Source: Perkinsela sp. pyNocScin1 (Eukaryota > Euglenozoa > Kinetoplastea > Prokinetoplastida > Perkinselidae). Taken from it: a DNA stretch of 64,000 nucleotides. Positions within the stretch are counted from its first letter, which is position 1, and each line of letters starts with the position of its first letter. The position numbers were made by a program, and so were the translations under genes. Positions 9,715 to 18,554 of the stretch are shown piece after piece. The stretch spans positions 310,001 to 374,000 of the forward strand of contig CAXHTR010000007.1 in NCBI GenBank assembly GCA_964019655.1, given 5' to 3'. The notes below the pieces were generated by a model. The model was given only the letters and a program-made list of their open reading frames with translations. It was not told the DNA's origin and searched no databases.

Positions 9715-10338
9715 TCAGACACGGACTCTATCCGAATCGCTTCGGTTTTCGTACGTGACTTGTGTAAAACCGCACCCTGAAATATCGATGATAAGCCTCG
9801 GATTTTCTGGAAGGCCCCCGATGCGAATTGTCTTGTTCTCTATGTTTGGCGCACAGATAGTCATTTTTTCGAGACTTTGTGGCAGATTACATATATTTTC
9901 AACGCCAGTGAAGCTCAATCCACGGATTTGCACGAGGCGCAGATTTTCTGGCAGATGGCCGAGATCTATTGTTCCTGTGAACAGACAGCTGCCGATGAAT
10001 ATCTGCTGCAGATCCCTCGGTAGCTCTCTCGTGTTTATGTCGCCGTACAAGTTTTGAAACCCAAGGAAGAGCTTTGTGATCGTTTGTGGCATAACTGTAA
10101 AATCAATAGATCCGTCGAGCTGCTTGCCCCGCCACGCCCACTTGATGGCGATAACGTTCGTGCCGCTGCAGTAGGTAAAGTCCCACGAGCAAGCGTCATT
10201 CGGGTCTCCGCCGAGCACTTCGCGGCTTGCGCCGAAGTCATCTGGCGTGAAAAATAACTCCATGCGCATCTGATCTGTGAGGAGTTCTTTGTCGAAGCGG
10301 CCTGCTGATGGGATATCACTGAGTAGTAGCTGCAGCAT
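9715..10338 (-). CDS. Secreted-type LRR protein, family A (207 aa)
   Basis: The frame is open to 10413, but the ATG at 10336-10338 gives MLQLLLSDIPSAGRFDKELLTDQ in the conserved register and has the context CACTTCAA-ATG. The cap is ACSWDFTYC (C50/C57), lacking the WxGV glycine. Repeats include LFLGFQNLYGDINTRELP and IGSCLFTGTIDLGHLP. It ends in VTYENRSDSDRVRV, one of the cleanest examples of the family A terminal motif. It is a close tandem paralogue of 10480-11100 (both have SDIPSAGRFD and GLYGEI/NLYGDI). Confidence 0.9.
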   Translation of the reverse strand: MLQLLLSDIPSAGRFDKELLTDQMRMELFFTPDDFGASREVLGGDPNDACSWDFTYCSGTNVIAIKWAWRGKQLDGSIDFTVMPQTITKLFLGFQNLYGDINTRELPRDLQQIFIGSCLFTGTIDLGHLPENLRLVQIRGLSFTGVENICNLPQSLEKMTICAPNIENKTIRIGGLPENPRLIIDISGCGFTQVTYENRSDSDRVRV

Positions 10339-10479
10339 TTGAAGTGAAAGTATGTGAAAAAGGTGATAAAAGCAATTTGCTTTCTTTGAAACCTTTCTGT
10401 AGTTCTCTTTCACTTTCTATTCATAAATATTTCATGGAAAATACATTATCGGAATGCATCACCGAATGCATGAAGCTGT

Positions 10480-11100
10480 TCATATCATTATTCTCTCACG
10501 ATCACCTTCCTCTTCGAGCTCGACTCGCGTGATGCCACACCCTTTCAAGTTGATCACCAGCGTATCACCTTCTCGCAGCCTTGCAACGAAAATTGTTTTC
10601 TCGACAATATTCGGTGCATATACTCTTAATTCCTCAAGATTCGGTGGCAGATTGCAAACGTTCCGAAGATCATGAAATTGATCCCCATAGATTTGCACCT
10701 GGATGAGCTTTCGAGGTAAACTACCGAGATCGATGATCCCTGTGAACAAGCAGCGCATAATCGTAAAATGCGTGAGGTCTCTTGGGAGGCCCTTCATATC
10801 AATCTCGCCGTATAGACCCTGAAAGCACAGTCGGAGATCTGTGAGCGCTTCCGGCAAAAAGCGAAAATCCATTGAGCCCGCAAGGCTTTTACCATATGAC
10901 GACCAGTTGATGCCGATAACTTGTGCACCGCGACAAGTGATACCTCCCCAAGTGCACGCATCATCTGGGTCACCGCCGAGCGCGACGCGGATCGTTGCGT
11001 CGTCTGGTGTAAAGAGTAGATCCATGCGCATCTGGTCAGTCATGAGGTCCCTGTCGAAGCGACCTGCAGATGGTATATCGCTGAAGAGTAGGAGGAGCAT
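10480..11100 (-). CDS. Secreted-type LRR protein, family A (206 aa)
   Basis: I choose the ATG at 11098-11100 (MLLLLFSDIPSAGRFDRDLMTDQ) over the one 66 bases upstream because of the family register. The cap is ACTWGGITC (C49/C56). Repeats run LRLCFQGLYGEIDMKGLP, IMRCLFTGIIDLGSLP and a degenerate third with a DLRNVCNLP anchor. It ends VELEEEGDRERIMI, the family A motif. Together with the gene to its left it forms a recent tandem pair. Confidence 0.9.
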   Translation of the reverse strand: MLLLLFSDIPSAGRFDRDLMTDQMRMDLLFTPDDATIRVALGGDPDDACTWGGITCRGAQVIGINWSSYGKSLAGSMDFRFLPEALTDLRLCFQGLYGEIDMKGLPRDLTHFTIMRCLFTGIIDLGSLPRKLIQVQIYGDQFHDLRNVCNLPPNLEELRVYAPNIVEKTIFVARLREGDTLVINLKGCGITRVELEEEGDRERIMI

Positions 11101-11203
11101 AGAAAGAAAAAAATTGAAAAATACAATGAATCTTATGTTTGATACAGCTTCTGATTCTACATGCAATGAATATTATCAAGTAAGTGTACAATTCTTCATC
11201 TTT

Positions 11204-12412
11204 TTAAATAATACGGTACTCTGAAGGCTCTTGAAATCGTGAAAATGGCCTTGGCTTTATGACCCGCCCACTCATGTCCTCTACCTTTGCCACGCTCTTG
11301 TCGACGTGAATGGACACAACGCTCTGCCATTTGCTCACCACAGCTGTCGTATCGAACGCATTCCCGTAGCAGTGCAGGAACTGCATGTGATCCGGGACGT
11401 TCTGAACAAAAATTTGCCCACACAGTTTATTTTTCGAAATGTTGAGCTCGAGCATGCCGGTTGGCAGCAGGCTGAGGTTGACTTCCCCTACGAACTGATT
11501 CACAGCCAAGTTGAGGTACTCGAGCCCCGCCGGCAGCGCTGTGAGGTTGAGCGTCCCGCTCAGCGAATTTTGAAAGACTTGCAGGCCTTTGAGGGTCTGC
11601 GGGAGGCGGATAAGACAGATAGACCCCGAAAGATTGTTTTTTGGCATTGTAATGCTTTCCATGCGCTGTGGGAGGTGCTTGAGACGGAGTGAGCCGTTTA
11701 AAGAGCACGATCCAGCGTGAATGCTACGAAAACCATCTGGCAGAGCTTTCAGCTTGAGTGTTACGCTCAGTGCCATGTTCCGTATGTTGAGCGATTGCAG
11801 TGCTGGTGGGAGTTTCTTTGTGTGAACTTCTCCCGAAAAAGCGTTTCCAGAAAGGTCGAGTGTTTGGAGCGTTTGCGGCAGTTTGTCGAGCGATACACTG
11901 CCTGAAAGCTTGTTGCACCCCACAGAGAAGACTTCGAGCCTCGACGGAAGATTCTCCAGATCAATGCTCCCTGCGAGTGCATTGTGGGAGACATCAATAA
12001 AAAGCAAATCTGGAGGTAAACATTTTGTGCTAAGAGACCCCTCGAGCGCATTTCCCGTCGCGTGGAGTGATTCAAGCTGCAGGGGTAGGCTGCCATTCTC
12101 CAAGGATCCCTTCCACTGGCACTGCGCAAACTTCAAATTTTGCACTGTTTCCGGGAGGTACGCCAAGTTGATTTCCCCACCCTGCGGCTTTGTCTGCGAC
12201 CAGAGGATTGCGATGACATTTTCGTTTCTGTCACACAAAACGTCAGCCCAGTCGCAGGCATCAAGAAAATTGCCGCTTTCGTCTTGGTTGAGGGCTTTGA
12301 CTTCGTTGGGGAGCCCGTCGATGAAAATCTCCATTTTGGCCTGTGTTGTGAGGGACGCGTGGTCCAGGCGGCCGAGAGACGGGTCGATGGTGATGAAGAG
12401 GGCAGTTTTCAT
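11204..12412 (-). CDS. Long secreted-type LRR protein, family B, 12 repeats (402 aa)
   Basis: Start MKTALFITIDPSLGRLDHASL at the ATG 12410-12412 (context CTCAA-ATG; the open frame continues to 12466). The cap is ACDWADVLCDRNENV. Twelve regular repeats follow, for example LDLSGNAFSGEVHTKKLP, MPKNNLSGSICLIRLP and LQVFQNSLSGTLNLTALP. One repeat is degenerate (NIRNMALSVTLKLKALP). The C-terminal element is a weakened version of the family B ending (VEDMSGRVIKPRPFSRFQEP), with arginine-lysine in place of the histidine. It is the longest gene in the left third. Confidence 0.92.
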   Translation of the reverse strand: MKTALFITIDPSLGRLDHASLTTQAKMEIFIDGLPNEVKALNQDESGNFLDACDWADVLCDRNENVIAILWSQTKPQGGEINLAYLPETVQNLKFAQCQWKGSLENGSLPLQLESLHATGNALEGSLSTKCLPPDLLFIDVSHNALAGSIDLENLPSRLEVFSVGCNKLSGSVSLDKLPQTLQTLDLSGNAFSGEVHTKKLPPALQSLNIRNMALSVTLKLKALPDGFRSIHAGSCSLNGSLRLKHLPQRMESITMPKNNLSGSICLIRLPQTLKGLQVFQNSLSGTLNLTALPAGLEYLNLAVNQFVGEVNLSLLPTGMLELNISKNKLCGQIFVQNVPDHMQFLHCYGNAFDTTAVVSKWQSVVSIHVDKSVAKVEDMSGRVIKPRPFSRFQEPSEYRII

Positions 12413-12516
12413 TTGAGATTGGAAATGAAATTTGGAAATGAGCGATGGTCGCACAAATAAAATCACACGACTTCGAAGTTTTGTAAAAATTTTCCTCTAC
12501 CGGGCCAAAAGCGCGC

Positions 12517-13560
12517 TTACAGAAGCATTTCAGTGTTCAATGCACGCCACTGTAGGGGGAGTTTCTCAATGGCTATGCTGTATCGAAAATCGTTCTCCTC
12601 CAGACTGAGAAACTTGAGGCTCTCTGGAAACTTTTCAATGTTTACTTTCCCTGAAAATTTGTTATGCGAAATGTCGAAATGTTGGAGCGTTCGCGGCAGG
12701 ATCTGTGGCACCAATGTTCCAAATAGTGCATTTGAACGCACCAAAAACGTCTCCAATGCCGAACTGAAAAAGATGCCAGTATCTTCAAACAACATGTGCT
12801 GAGAGAGTTTGTTGCTCCCGGCCTCAAAGTATTTAATTCCATTGGGGAGTTTAAAGTGCTCAATGGCTTCAATTTTGTTCGAAGTTATCGAAATGCATTG
12901 CATCGGCGAGGGAAGCGCCTTGAAATCAACACTACCTTGAAACTGATTTTGAGCGACGTCAATTTCCAGCAGGGTGCCTGGGAGGGACATGAAATTCAGA
13001 CTTCCACCAAATTTGTTATCAGATGCGACGAAATGCTCCAAGGCCTTCGGCAGCGCTGTCAAGTCGATCTCCCCCGAGAAATGATTTGTATCTATGTAGA
13101 CCGTTCCGATTTGCTCCGGAAGGTTTGTCACATCGAAGCTCCCTGTTCACCAATTAAAGGAGAGAATGAGCGACCAAAGGCTTTTTGGGAGGTCGCGTGT
13201 TTGCACAGTTCCGTGAAGTTCATTTCCCTCGAGGTGTAAATCGACAATTGACTCTGGCAAAAATCGGAAGTTAATAGTCCCGCCAAGTGCACTGTCCTCA
13301 AAGCCCTCTAAGACACTGAAGAATATACCGAGGACATTGTTGTCCTCCTTTTCATCATAAATATCTTCAAGATCAATATCTGGCCACTCATGAATGTCCC
13401 GAAAGTTCCCATCCTCGTCGGTGAAATCGGTCTTGTTCTCTGTCCCCTGAAAGGCGATGTCCATCTGCGCCTGTGGTGAGAGAAGGGTCGGATCAAGGCG
13501 GCTCAGATTTTTATCAGAATCTGATGCAGTGAGCAGAAGTCTGAGGGTTCGTGTGGACAT
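12517..13560 (-). pseudogene. Family B LRR gene interrupted by one in-frame TGA
   Basis: One reading frame runs from the ATG at 13558-13560 to the stop at 12517. The only interruption is a TGA at 13147-13149 (codon 138). The residues flanking it fit the consensus of a single repeat: LILSFNW, stop, TGSFDVTNLPEQ, so the stop replaces the phenylalanine or leucine of NxFTG. The cap is atypical, with both cysteines lost (IHEWPDIDLEDIYDEKED). At least ten repeats are readable. No frameshift was found over 348 codons, which suggests very recent inactivation, a sequencing error or read-through. The downstream part has no ATG of its own at its beginning. Confidence 0.8.
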
Positions 13561-13665
13561 TGATACGGATAAAGATTAAAAAGCAGTGAAACCCCAGGAT
13601 GACAGGCTATGTAGTGCACATGTAAATATCTGATATGGTATCATTGATTCTTTGTCTTTTTTGAT

Positions 13666-14493
13666 CTACTCATCTTTCCCCGCATGCATCTCACTCATTG
13701 GCCTCTGTGTTTTCAGAATGCGCGCCTGCCACGAGTGCTTCTTCCCTGCAGGGTCTACAACAGACGAAATAAAGTTCTCGTCGATAGAAAACATTATGTC
13801 CCAAAACTTCTTTCCCTTCTGGATGACAGCCTCGCCGATCAGGCGATTTTGGCTGACTGTCAGCCGGTTCAGTGCTCTTGGGAACTTTTCAATGCGGAAT
13901 TCGCCGCTAAATCGGTTTTTGTCGAGCTGTATCTCGACAAGTTTGTCTGGAAGTGACGAAAAGTTGAGACTCCCGAGAAGGAGATTACCCCTTGCATGAA
14001 TGTTCTCTATGCCAGGTGGGAGCGATGTGAGCACAAAACTGCCGGTGCACTTGTTCCCACTTATGATAAAGTTTGTGAGCGTCGCTGGCAGTGCCGTCAT
14101 GTCCACTGTGCCCACCATTTGCTGCAGCTGTATGATGCATTGCGCCAACCTTTCTGGAAGCATTTGCACATCGATAGATGCCTGTGTTTGTAGCCCGGTC
14201 ACACCCCATGTAAGACTCATTGTTGTCACGTGTGGCGGAATATACGATAAGTCGATAGACCCCTTTGAGCGGTCATAGATAGAAATCCATATGTCTTGCA
14301 CGTTTCCATCAAAGTCGCAACTCACGCCTCTCCAGTCGCACACGTCTTTGTATGCGCCGTTATCGTCCTGGAAGAACTCTCTGTCGGGCATGCGCTCGAC
14401 CATGAGCTCCATGCGGGCTTGGTCGGAGAGTGAGGCGTAGTCGAGGCGGCCGAGTGACGGATCGAGTGTGAAGAGCTTCAGGGTAAAGTGCAT
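13666..14493 (-). CDS. Secreted-type LRR protein, family B (275 aa)
   Basis: MHFTLKLFTLDPSLGRLDYASLSDQARMEL, then the intact cap VCDWRGVSCDFDGNV. Six repeats, including FIISGNKCTGSFVLTSLP and IQLDKNRFSGEFRIEKFP. The C-terminus has the family B closing element (VVDPAGKKHSWQARIL) followed by a polar tail (KTQRPMSEMHAGKDE). The start is supported by register and by sequence identity with family B members near 50-56 kb. Confidence 0.92.
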   Translation of the reverse strand: MHFTLKLFTLDPSLGRLDYASLSDQARMELMVERMPDREFFQDDNGAYKDVCDWRGVSCDFDGNVQDIWISIYDRSKGSIDLSYIPPHVTTMSLTWGVTGLQTQASIDVQMLPERLAQCIIQLQQMVGTVDMTALPATLTNFIISGNKCTGSFVLTSLPPGIENIHARGNLLLGSLNFSSLPDKLVEIQLDKNRFSGEFRIEKFPRALNRLTVSQNRLIGEAVIQKGKKFWDIMFSIDENFISSVVDPAGKKHSWQARILKTQRPMSEMHAGKDE

Positions 14494-14819
14494 GTACGTA
14501 GGTGTTCAAATAGTATGAAAAGTCATTATAGTGAATGCGGCTGGGGAGAGCGAATTTGTCTTTTTAGAATAAACAAAATTCTAATCTCAGTGTATTCCCC
14601 TCAAATCACGAAACGCTCAATCTTTCGATAATGTTTTCGTTGCGCTTAATTTCGAGTGATCTTCTCGGATGATGAATGCTGTGAATGTCTCAAGACGAAG
14701 ATACCTGAAGTAAAGGCTCCCATATCAGCCATCTTGAATCTTGCAAAGTCATTCCAAACGAGAAAGACTTTTGTTTTGACGTGTTATAAGAAAGGCAGCG
14801 CATCATCCACATCAGTAGG
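14494..14819. other. Spacer, no gene seen
   Basis: 326 bases separating two family B genes. A minus frame at 14690-14881 overlaps the end of the next gene and shows no motif. Nothing else was recognised. Confidence 0.45.
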
Positions 14820-15521
14820 CTAAAACTTTGGTATAAACTTCCTTGCATCGACATAATTCGAAAATTGGTTGTGTTCGGCAAGGAAATATTTTACCTTCCG
14901 GGCCATTGTATCAACCAAAAGCTCTCCAGAAAGCTCGTTGTAGCTAATATCGAGCACTTCGAGACTCGATGGGAGCGTTCCGAGTGCAATGCTCCCCGAG
15001 AATTTATTCTTGTTCGCTTTGAAGTATCTCAGCCGTTGCGGTAAGTTTTCGAGGTCGAGGGACCCTGAAAATTCATTGAAGCTGATGTCCACTTTTTCAA
15101 GTGACTGTGGAAGCGCTTGCGTACAGAATTCCCCGTGGAACAGATTTTCTTTGAGGTAGAGACTCTCAAGACTCGGTGGCAAGTCACGCGTATCCAGGCT
15201 CTGGTCAAGTAAATTGTAAGGGAGAAATATCTCGCGTAGCTGCCTGGGAAAAAACGAAAAGTTCATGCTTCCGCCGAGGCCGGAAACTTCTGGCTCATCG
15301 GGATTATAATCAAGAACTATGATGCGACCATTTTCGTCAAAGTCTTCGTCCTGATTCTCCTTGCAGTCGACGTAGTCGATGGTATTTCCATCTGCGTCTT
15401 TCAGGATATTTCGCTTTGCTGCCTCGAATGCGATTTCGAGGCATGCTTGGTCAGAGAGGAGGAGCGGGTCAAGGCGGCCGAGCGCTGGGTCGAGGGCGAA
15501 GAGTTGAGTGAGTAAGAGCAT
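14820..15521 (-). CDS. Secreted-type LRR protein, family B, acidic cap (233 aa)
   Basis: Start MLLLTQLFALDPALGRLDPLLLSDQACLEIAFE. The cap has been rewritten: one cysteine survives (YVDCKENQDEDFDENGRI) and the WxGVxC signature is lost in favour of an acidic stretch. Five regular repeats follow, such as VDISFNEFSGSLDLENLP and LDISYNELSGELL. The family B VVDExGxxH ending is missing; the protein closes with FLAEHNQFSNYVDARKFIPKF. It is a tandem duplicate of 15677-16411, which has the same cap, repeat order and ending. Confidence 0.9.
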   Translation of the reverse strand: MLLLTQLFALDPALGRLDPLLLSDQACLEIAFEAAKRNILKDADGNTIDYVDCKENQDEDFDENGRIIVLDYNPDEPEVSGLGGSMNFSFFPRQLREIFLPYNLLDQSLDTRDLPPSLESLYLKENLFHGEFCTQALPQSLEKVDISFNEFSGSLDLENLPQRLRYFKANKNKFSGSIALGTLPSSLEVLDISYNELSGELLVDTMARKVKYFLAEHNQFSNYVDARKFIPKF

Positions 15522-15676
15522 GTTTGTCGGTGTTGAAACAGAAGTTTTAAAAATATATCCCTACCAGGGAGAGAATATTTGCATTTCGTCGAATGAATCA
15601 GTGATTACACTCAAATAATCTATCGTTAGATAATGAACAGTGGCTAAGCAGCATTCTTGAAGCACCAATACGATGC

Positions 15677-16411
15677 TCAGTCAAAATCTGGAAACAGATT
15701 CGTATCTGGAAACGCTCTTTCTTCAACATTGTTCGAAAATAGGTTGTGTGCGGCGAGAAAGTACTTCAGCGTTTGGGGGATCGCTTCAGGCAAAAGTTCA
15801 CCGGCAAGCTTGTTGAAACTGATGTCGAGTGTTTCCAAGCACCAAGGTAGTGTCGCGAGTGAAACTTTGCCCGAGAATTGGTTTCGACTCGCTGCGAAAG
15901 CGATAAGCCTTGGTGGTAAATGTTCGAGGTCGAGAGACCCTGCAAATTTGTTCATACTGATACTGAGGCGTTCGAGGGTCTGTGGGAGGTCTTTCGTGCA
16001 CCATTCTCCATGAAAGAAATTGTCTGCAATGTAGAAAACTCCAAGGCTGTTTGGCAAATCACGCGTGTCAAGGGTTTGTTCGAGCAGATTGTTTCGCAGC
16101 ATTATCTTGCGGAGCTGCCTGGGCAAAAACGCAAAGTTCACACTTCCACCGAGGCCGATCTCTTCAGCTTCTCCAGAAGCTGACTGATGGCAGAGTACAA
16201 TGATGCGGCCCTCCTCGTCAAAATCTTCTTCGTAGTGCTCGTGGCAGTCTACGTAATCAATGGTATTTCCATCTTCGTCCTTCAGTATGTTTCGCTTTGT
16301 TCCTTCAAAGGCGATTTCCAGGCACGACTGATCAGAGAGAAGGAGCGGGTCAATTCGGCCGAGCGCTGGATCAATGCTACTGAAGAGGACTAGGGGAGCG
16401 TGGAAAATCAT
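15677..16411 (-). CDS. Secreted-type LRR protein, family B, acidic cap (244 aa)
   Basis: Paralogue of the adjacent 14820-15521 gene: MIFHAPLVLFSSIDPALGRIDPLLLSDQ, then KRNILKDEDGNTIDYVDCHEHYEEDFDEEGRI, with the second cap cysteine absent in both. Repeats include LSISMNKFAGSLDLEHLP and LDISFNKLAGELLPEAIP. The ending FLAAHNLFSNNVEERAFPD corresponds to that of its twin. The hAT-like element at 16441 begins only 29 bases upstream of the ATG, so that insertion separates this gene from its original upstream sequence and may affect its trans-splicing or leader. Confidence 0.9.
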   Translation of the reverse strand: MIFHAPLVLFSSIDPALGRIDPLLLSDQSCLEIAFEGTKRNILKDEDGNTIDYVDCHEHYEEDFDEEGRIIVLCHQSASGEAEEIGLGGSVNFAFLPRQLRKIMLRNNLLEQTLDTRDLPNSLGVFYIADNFFHGEWCTKDLPQTLERLSISMNKFAGSLDLEHLPPRLIAFAASRNQFSGKVSLATLPWCLETLDISFNKLAGELLPEAIPQTLKYFLAAHNLFSNNVEERAFPDTNLFPDFD

Positions 16412-16440
16412 TGTGATTGGTAAGAATTGATGAAATAGAG

Positions 16441-17191
16441 CAGGCCTTCTTAAAAGTGTAGGAAGTGTAGGACGGTGTAGGAAAAATAGGCGAAAATTAA
16501 GGCGATTACGGAGTGGTGTAGGAAAATGAAATTTTTAGTCCATTTTTCCTACACCAGCAGGAGCCGGTGTAGGAAAAGGTGACCGCCAACTATGGATTAA
16601 CTTTCACAGAGAAATATACAAAAGAGTCTTTTCAAACCTTGCAACTTCGAGCTTCAAAATTTCGGCGCCTCGGCCCTTCGGGCCTCGTCATTTCCTTTCA
16701 TGGTGTACTTTGCGAAGAATTATGCGTCGTGGACAACTTACCAATATCGAATACCAGTCTTTCATTGTACACGTTAAATAAAGTCAGAATCGAAGCACAA
16801 GCTTAAAAAGTTAGATATTATGTTCGGAAAATGCTTTCTCACACATTCAAGCTTTCATGAATTTTGCTATCGCAATGTTTTCTTATGAAATAGTACATCA
16901 TGCTGTCTGGCGAATTTAAGATTGTTGTCACCCACGAATGATGTTATGAACACTGAGAAACTTTGGAAAATGAATCTTTTTTGCTCAAGTTGAAATGAAA
17001 CACCACAATCTTTTGCACTGTAATGCTCTCATAGTGGCCCTGCTTGAAAAGCAGGGCCGTTGCCGTCCCGTCCCGAAGGGGCGCGACGGCAAATTTTTGC
17101 ATGCGCCTTTCCTTTTGAAAAGTGGTGTAGGAAATCGAGATGGCTTCCTACACGTGGTGTAGGAAACCGGATTTTGACCGCAGAACCCCTG
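16441..17191. mobile_element. hAT-like non-autonomous transposon (751 bp), element 1
   Basis: It is bounded by an exact 8-bp target duplication AAATAGAG (16433-16440 and 17192-17199). The left end CAGGCCTTCT and the inverted right end CAGGGGTTCT match at 8 of 10 positions and begin with the CAGG typical of hAT elements. Subterminal copies of GTGTAGGA cluster at the ends: direct at 16456, 16465, 16475, 16516, 16567, 17125 and 17157, inverted at 16547 and 17146. No transposase frame is present, so it must depend on an enzyme encoded elsewhere. The interior carries two strong GC-rich hairpins. Confidence 0.85.
16667..17094. repeat. GC-rich hairpins inside hAT-like element 1
   Basis: Two short perfect or near-perfect stem-loops stand out from AT-rich surroundings. 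GGCCC-TTCG-GGCC lies near 16673. GGCCCTGCTT with a four-base loop and its inverse lies near 17036-17058, followed by a GCCGTC/GACGGC stem ending near 17093. Such internal stems are common in small non-autonomous DNA transposons; no function is claimed. Confidence 0.55.
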
Positions 17192-17199
17192 AAATAGAG

Positions 17200-17801
17200 T
17201 GTGCCGAGGAATTCACCAAAAAGATCTTGGCTTGTACTTCATAGGATACTTTTTGATATACATTCTGAGCCACACGCCGAAATATATTTCTCACTCTTTT
17301 CTCACTATGATGTATGATGCCCAAGTCGTACTCCTGTTGGGCCGCAGGGATTTTCACTTGCTACACTTTGTGTTTATTGTTTGGACTTACAATATCCCCA
17401 GGGTTCAGAATCATATGCGAGGCGATTTTTCACATCTTATCAAACTACTGTTCGCAAACCGCAGATTTCAGGTCGAAAACTGTGATTTTTGAGTCGAAGG
17501 CTTTAAGCCCTACATCACTGGCCATTGAACTACAAAATAGTGTGTATCCAAAGTTGTAGCTTGAGCTTTTGTATCCACCATGTTTTCTTTTCAGAGCGCG
17601 ACGAAAGGAGTTATAAGCGATCAGTAAACTTTTGCATTATCCCTGTACTTACCTTTGCGACTGCACTAAAATATGAGCATCAATATAAGCAGTGAAAACT
17701 GGAAAAAGAAATACACACTTATGTTTCACTCTGCCCAAACACCACCGACAATACTCAATCAACTCTATTTCATATAATAATCCAATATATCACTTTCGCT
17801 A
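17200..17801. other. Spacer, no gene seen
   Basis: About 600 AT-rich bases between the transposon target site and the next family A gene. Small plus-strand frames at 17199-17559 have no recognisable features. No further transposon ends were found. Confidence 0.45.
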
Positions 17802-18425
17802 CTAAATAAACACGCGATTGCTATCCTGTGCATCCTCGAAGGTGAGCGCTTCGATCTTGCTCTCCATGAAGTTGAGAAGCAAGGCGTTCGCCGGCAGCTT
17901 TCCGATGTGCACTTCCCGAGTTTCGTTCCCCCACTCCTGATACTCGCACTCCTCGAGTGATACCGGCAGGTCGCACACATTGACAATGCCCGTGAGATTG
18001 TTCTTCGTCACGATAAGCGCAGTGAGGCTCGACGGGAGCCCACCCATATCGAGCGTCCCTGTGAAACGGCACATCGAAAGCACAAAGCGCCGTATACCAG
18101 GCGGGAGGTATGCAGTGCTGACTTCGCCAGTGAATATTTGCCCCGTCATCTCCACTGTGAGGGCGTTCCGGGGTATCATCGTGAAGTCGATCTTCCCTTC
18201 GAGGACAATGTTGAGGTTGTACCAGCGGACGACTTTCACAGCATCGCCGCCATAGCACCGGACACCCTCCCACGTGCATGGATCGCTCTCATCACCGCCG
18301 AGCTGCCTTCGGGTGATAGCTGGGTTCGCCGGTGTAAAAAAGAGGTCCATGACTTGCAGCTCACTGAGATTAGCCTTGTCGACGCGGCCTAGTGCATTTG
18401 CGTCAGCGCAGAAGAAGAAGAGCAT
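17802..18425 (-). CDS. Secreted-type LRR protein, family A (207 aa)
   Basis: MLFFFCADANALGRVDKANLSELQVMDLFF; cap PCTWEGVRC (C50/C57). Repeats: VEMTGQIFTGEVSTAYLP, LSMCRFTGTLDMGGLP and VTKNNLTGIVNVCDLP. It ends LTFEDAQDSNRVFI, a canonical family A terminal motif. It lies immediately downstream (in the direction of transcription) of the JBP1 gene, with a spacer of 129 bases, so if transcription is polycistronic the two share a precursor. Confidence 0.92.
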   Translation of the reverse strand: MLFFFCADANALGRVDKANLSELQVMDLFFTPANPAITRRQLGGDESDPCTWEGVRCYGGDAVKVVRWYNLNIVLEGKIDFTMIPRNALTVEMTGQIFTGEVSTAYLPPGIRRFVLSMCRFTGTLDMGGLPSSLTALIVTKNNLTGIVNVCDLPVSLEECEYQEWGNETREVHIGKLPANALLLNFMESKIEALTFEDAQDSNRVFI

Positions 18426-18554
18426 TTTCGTTGAATGAAGGGATAGGAAATGGTAATGAAGTCAGATTATCGCGAAAGGGCAGTAGGTAACGAAGTCATG
18501 CGATTTCAAGAGACTTGGAGGATAAAGGGAAAGTGCCCCACCAACCATTCCGCT

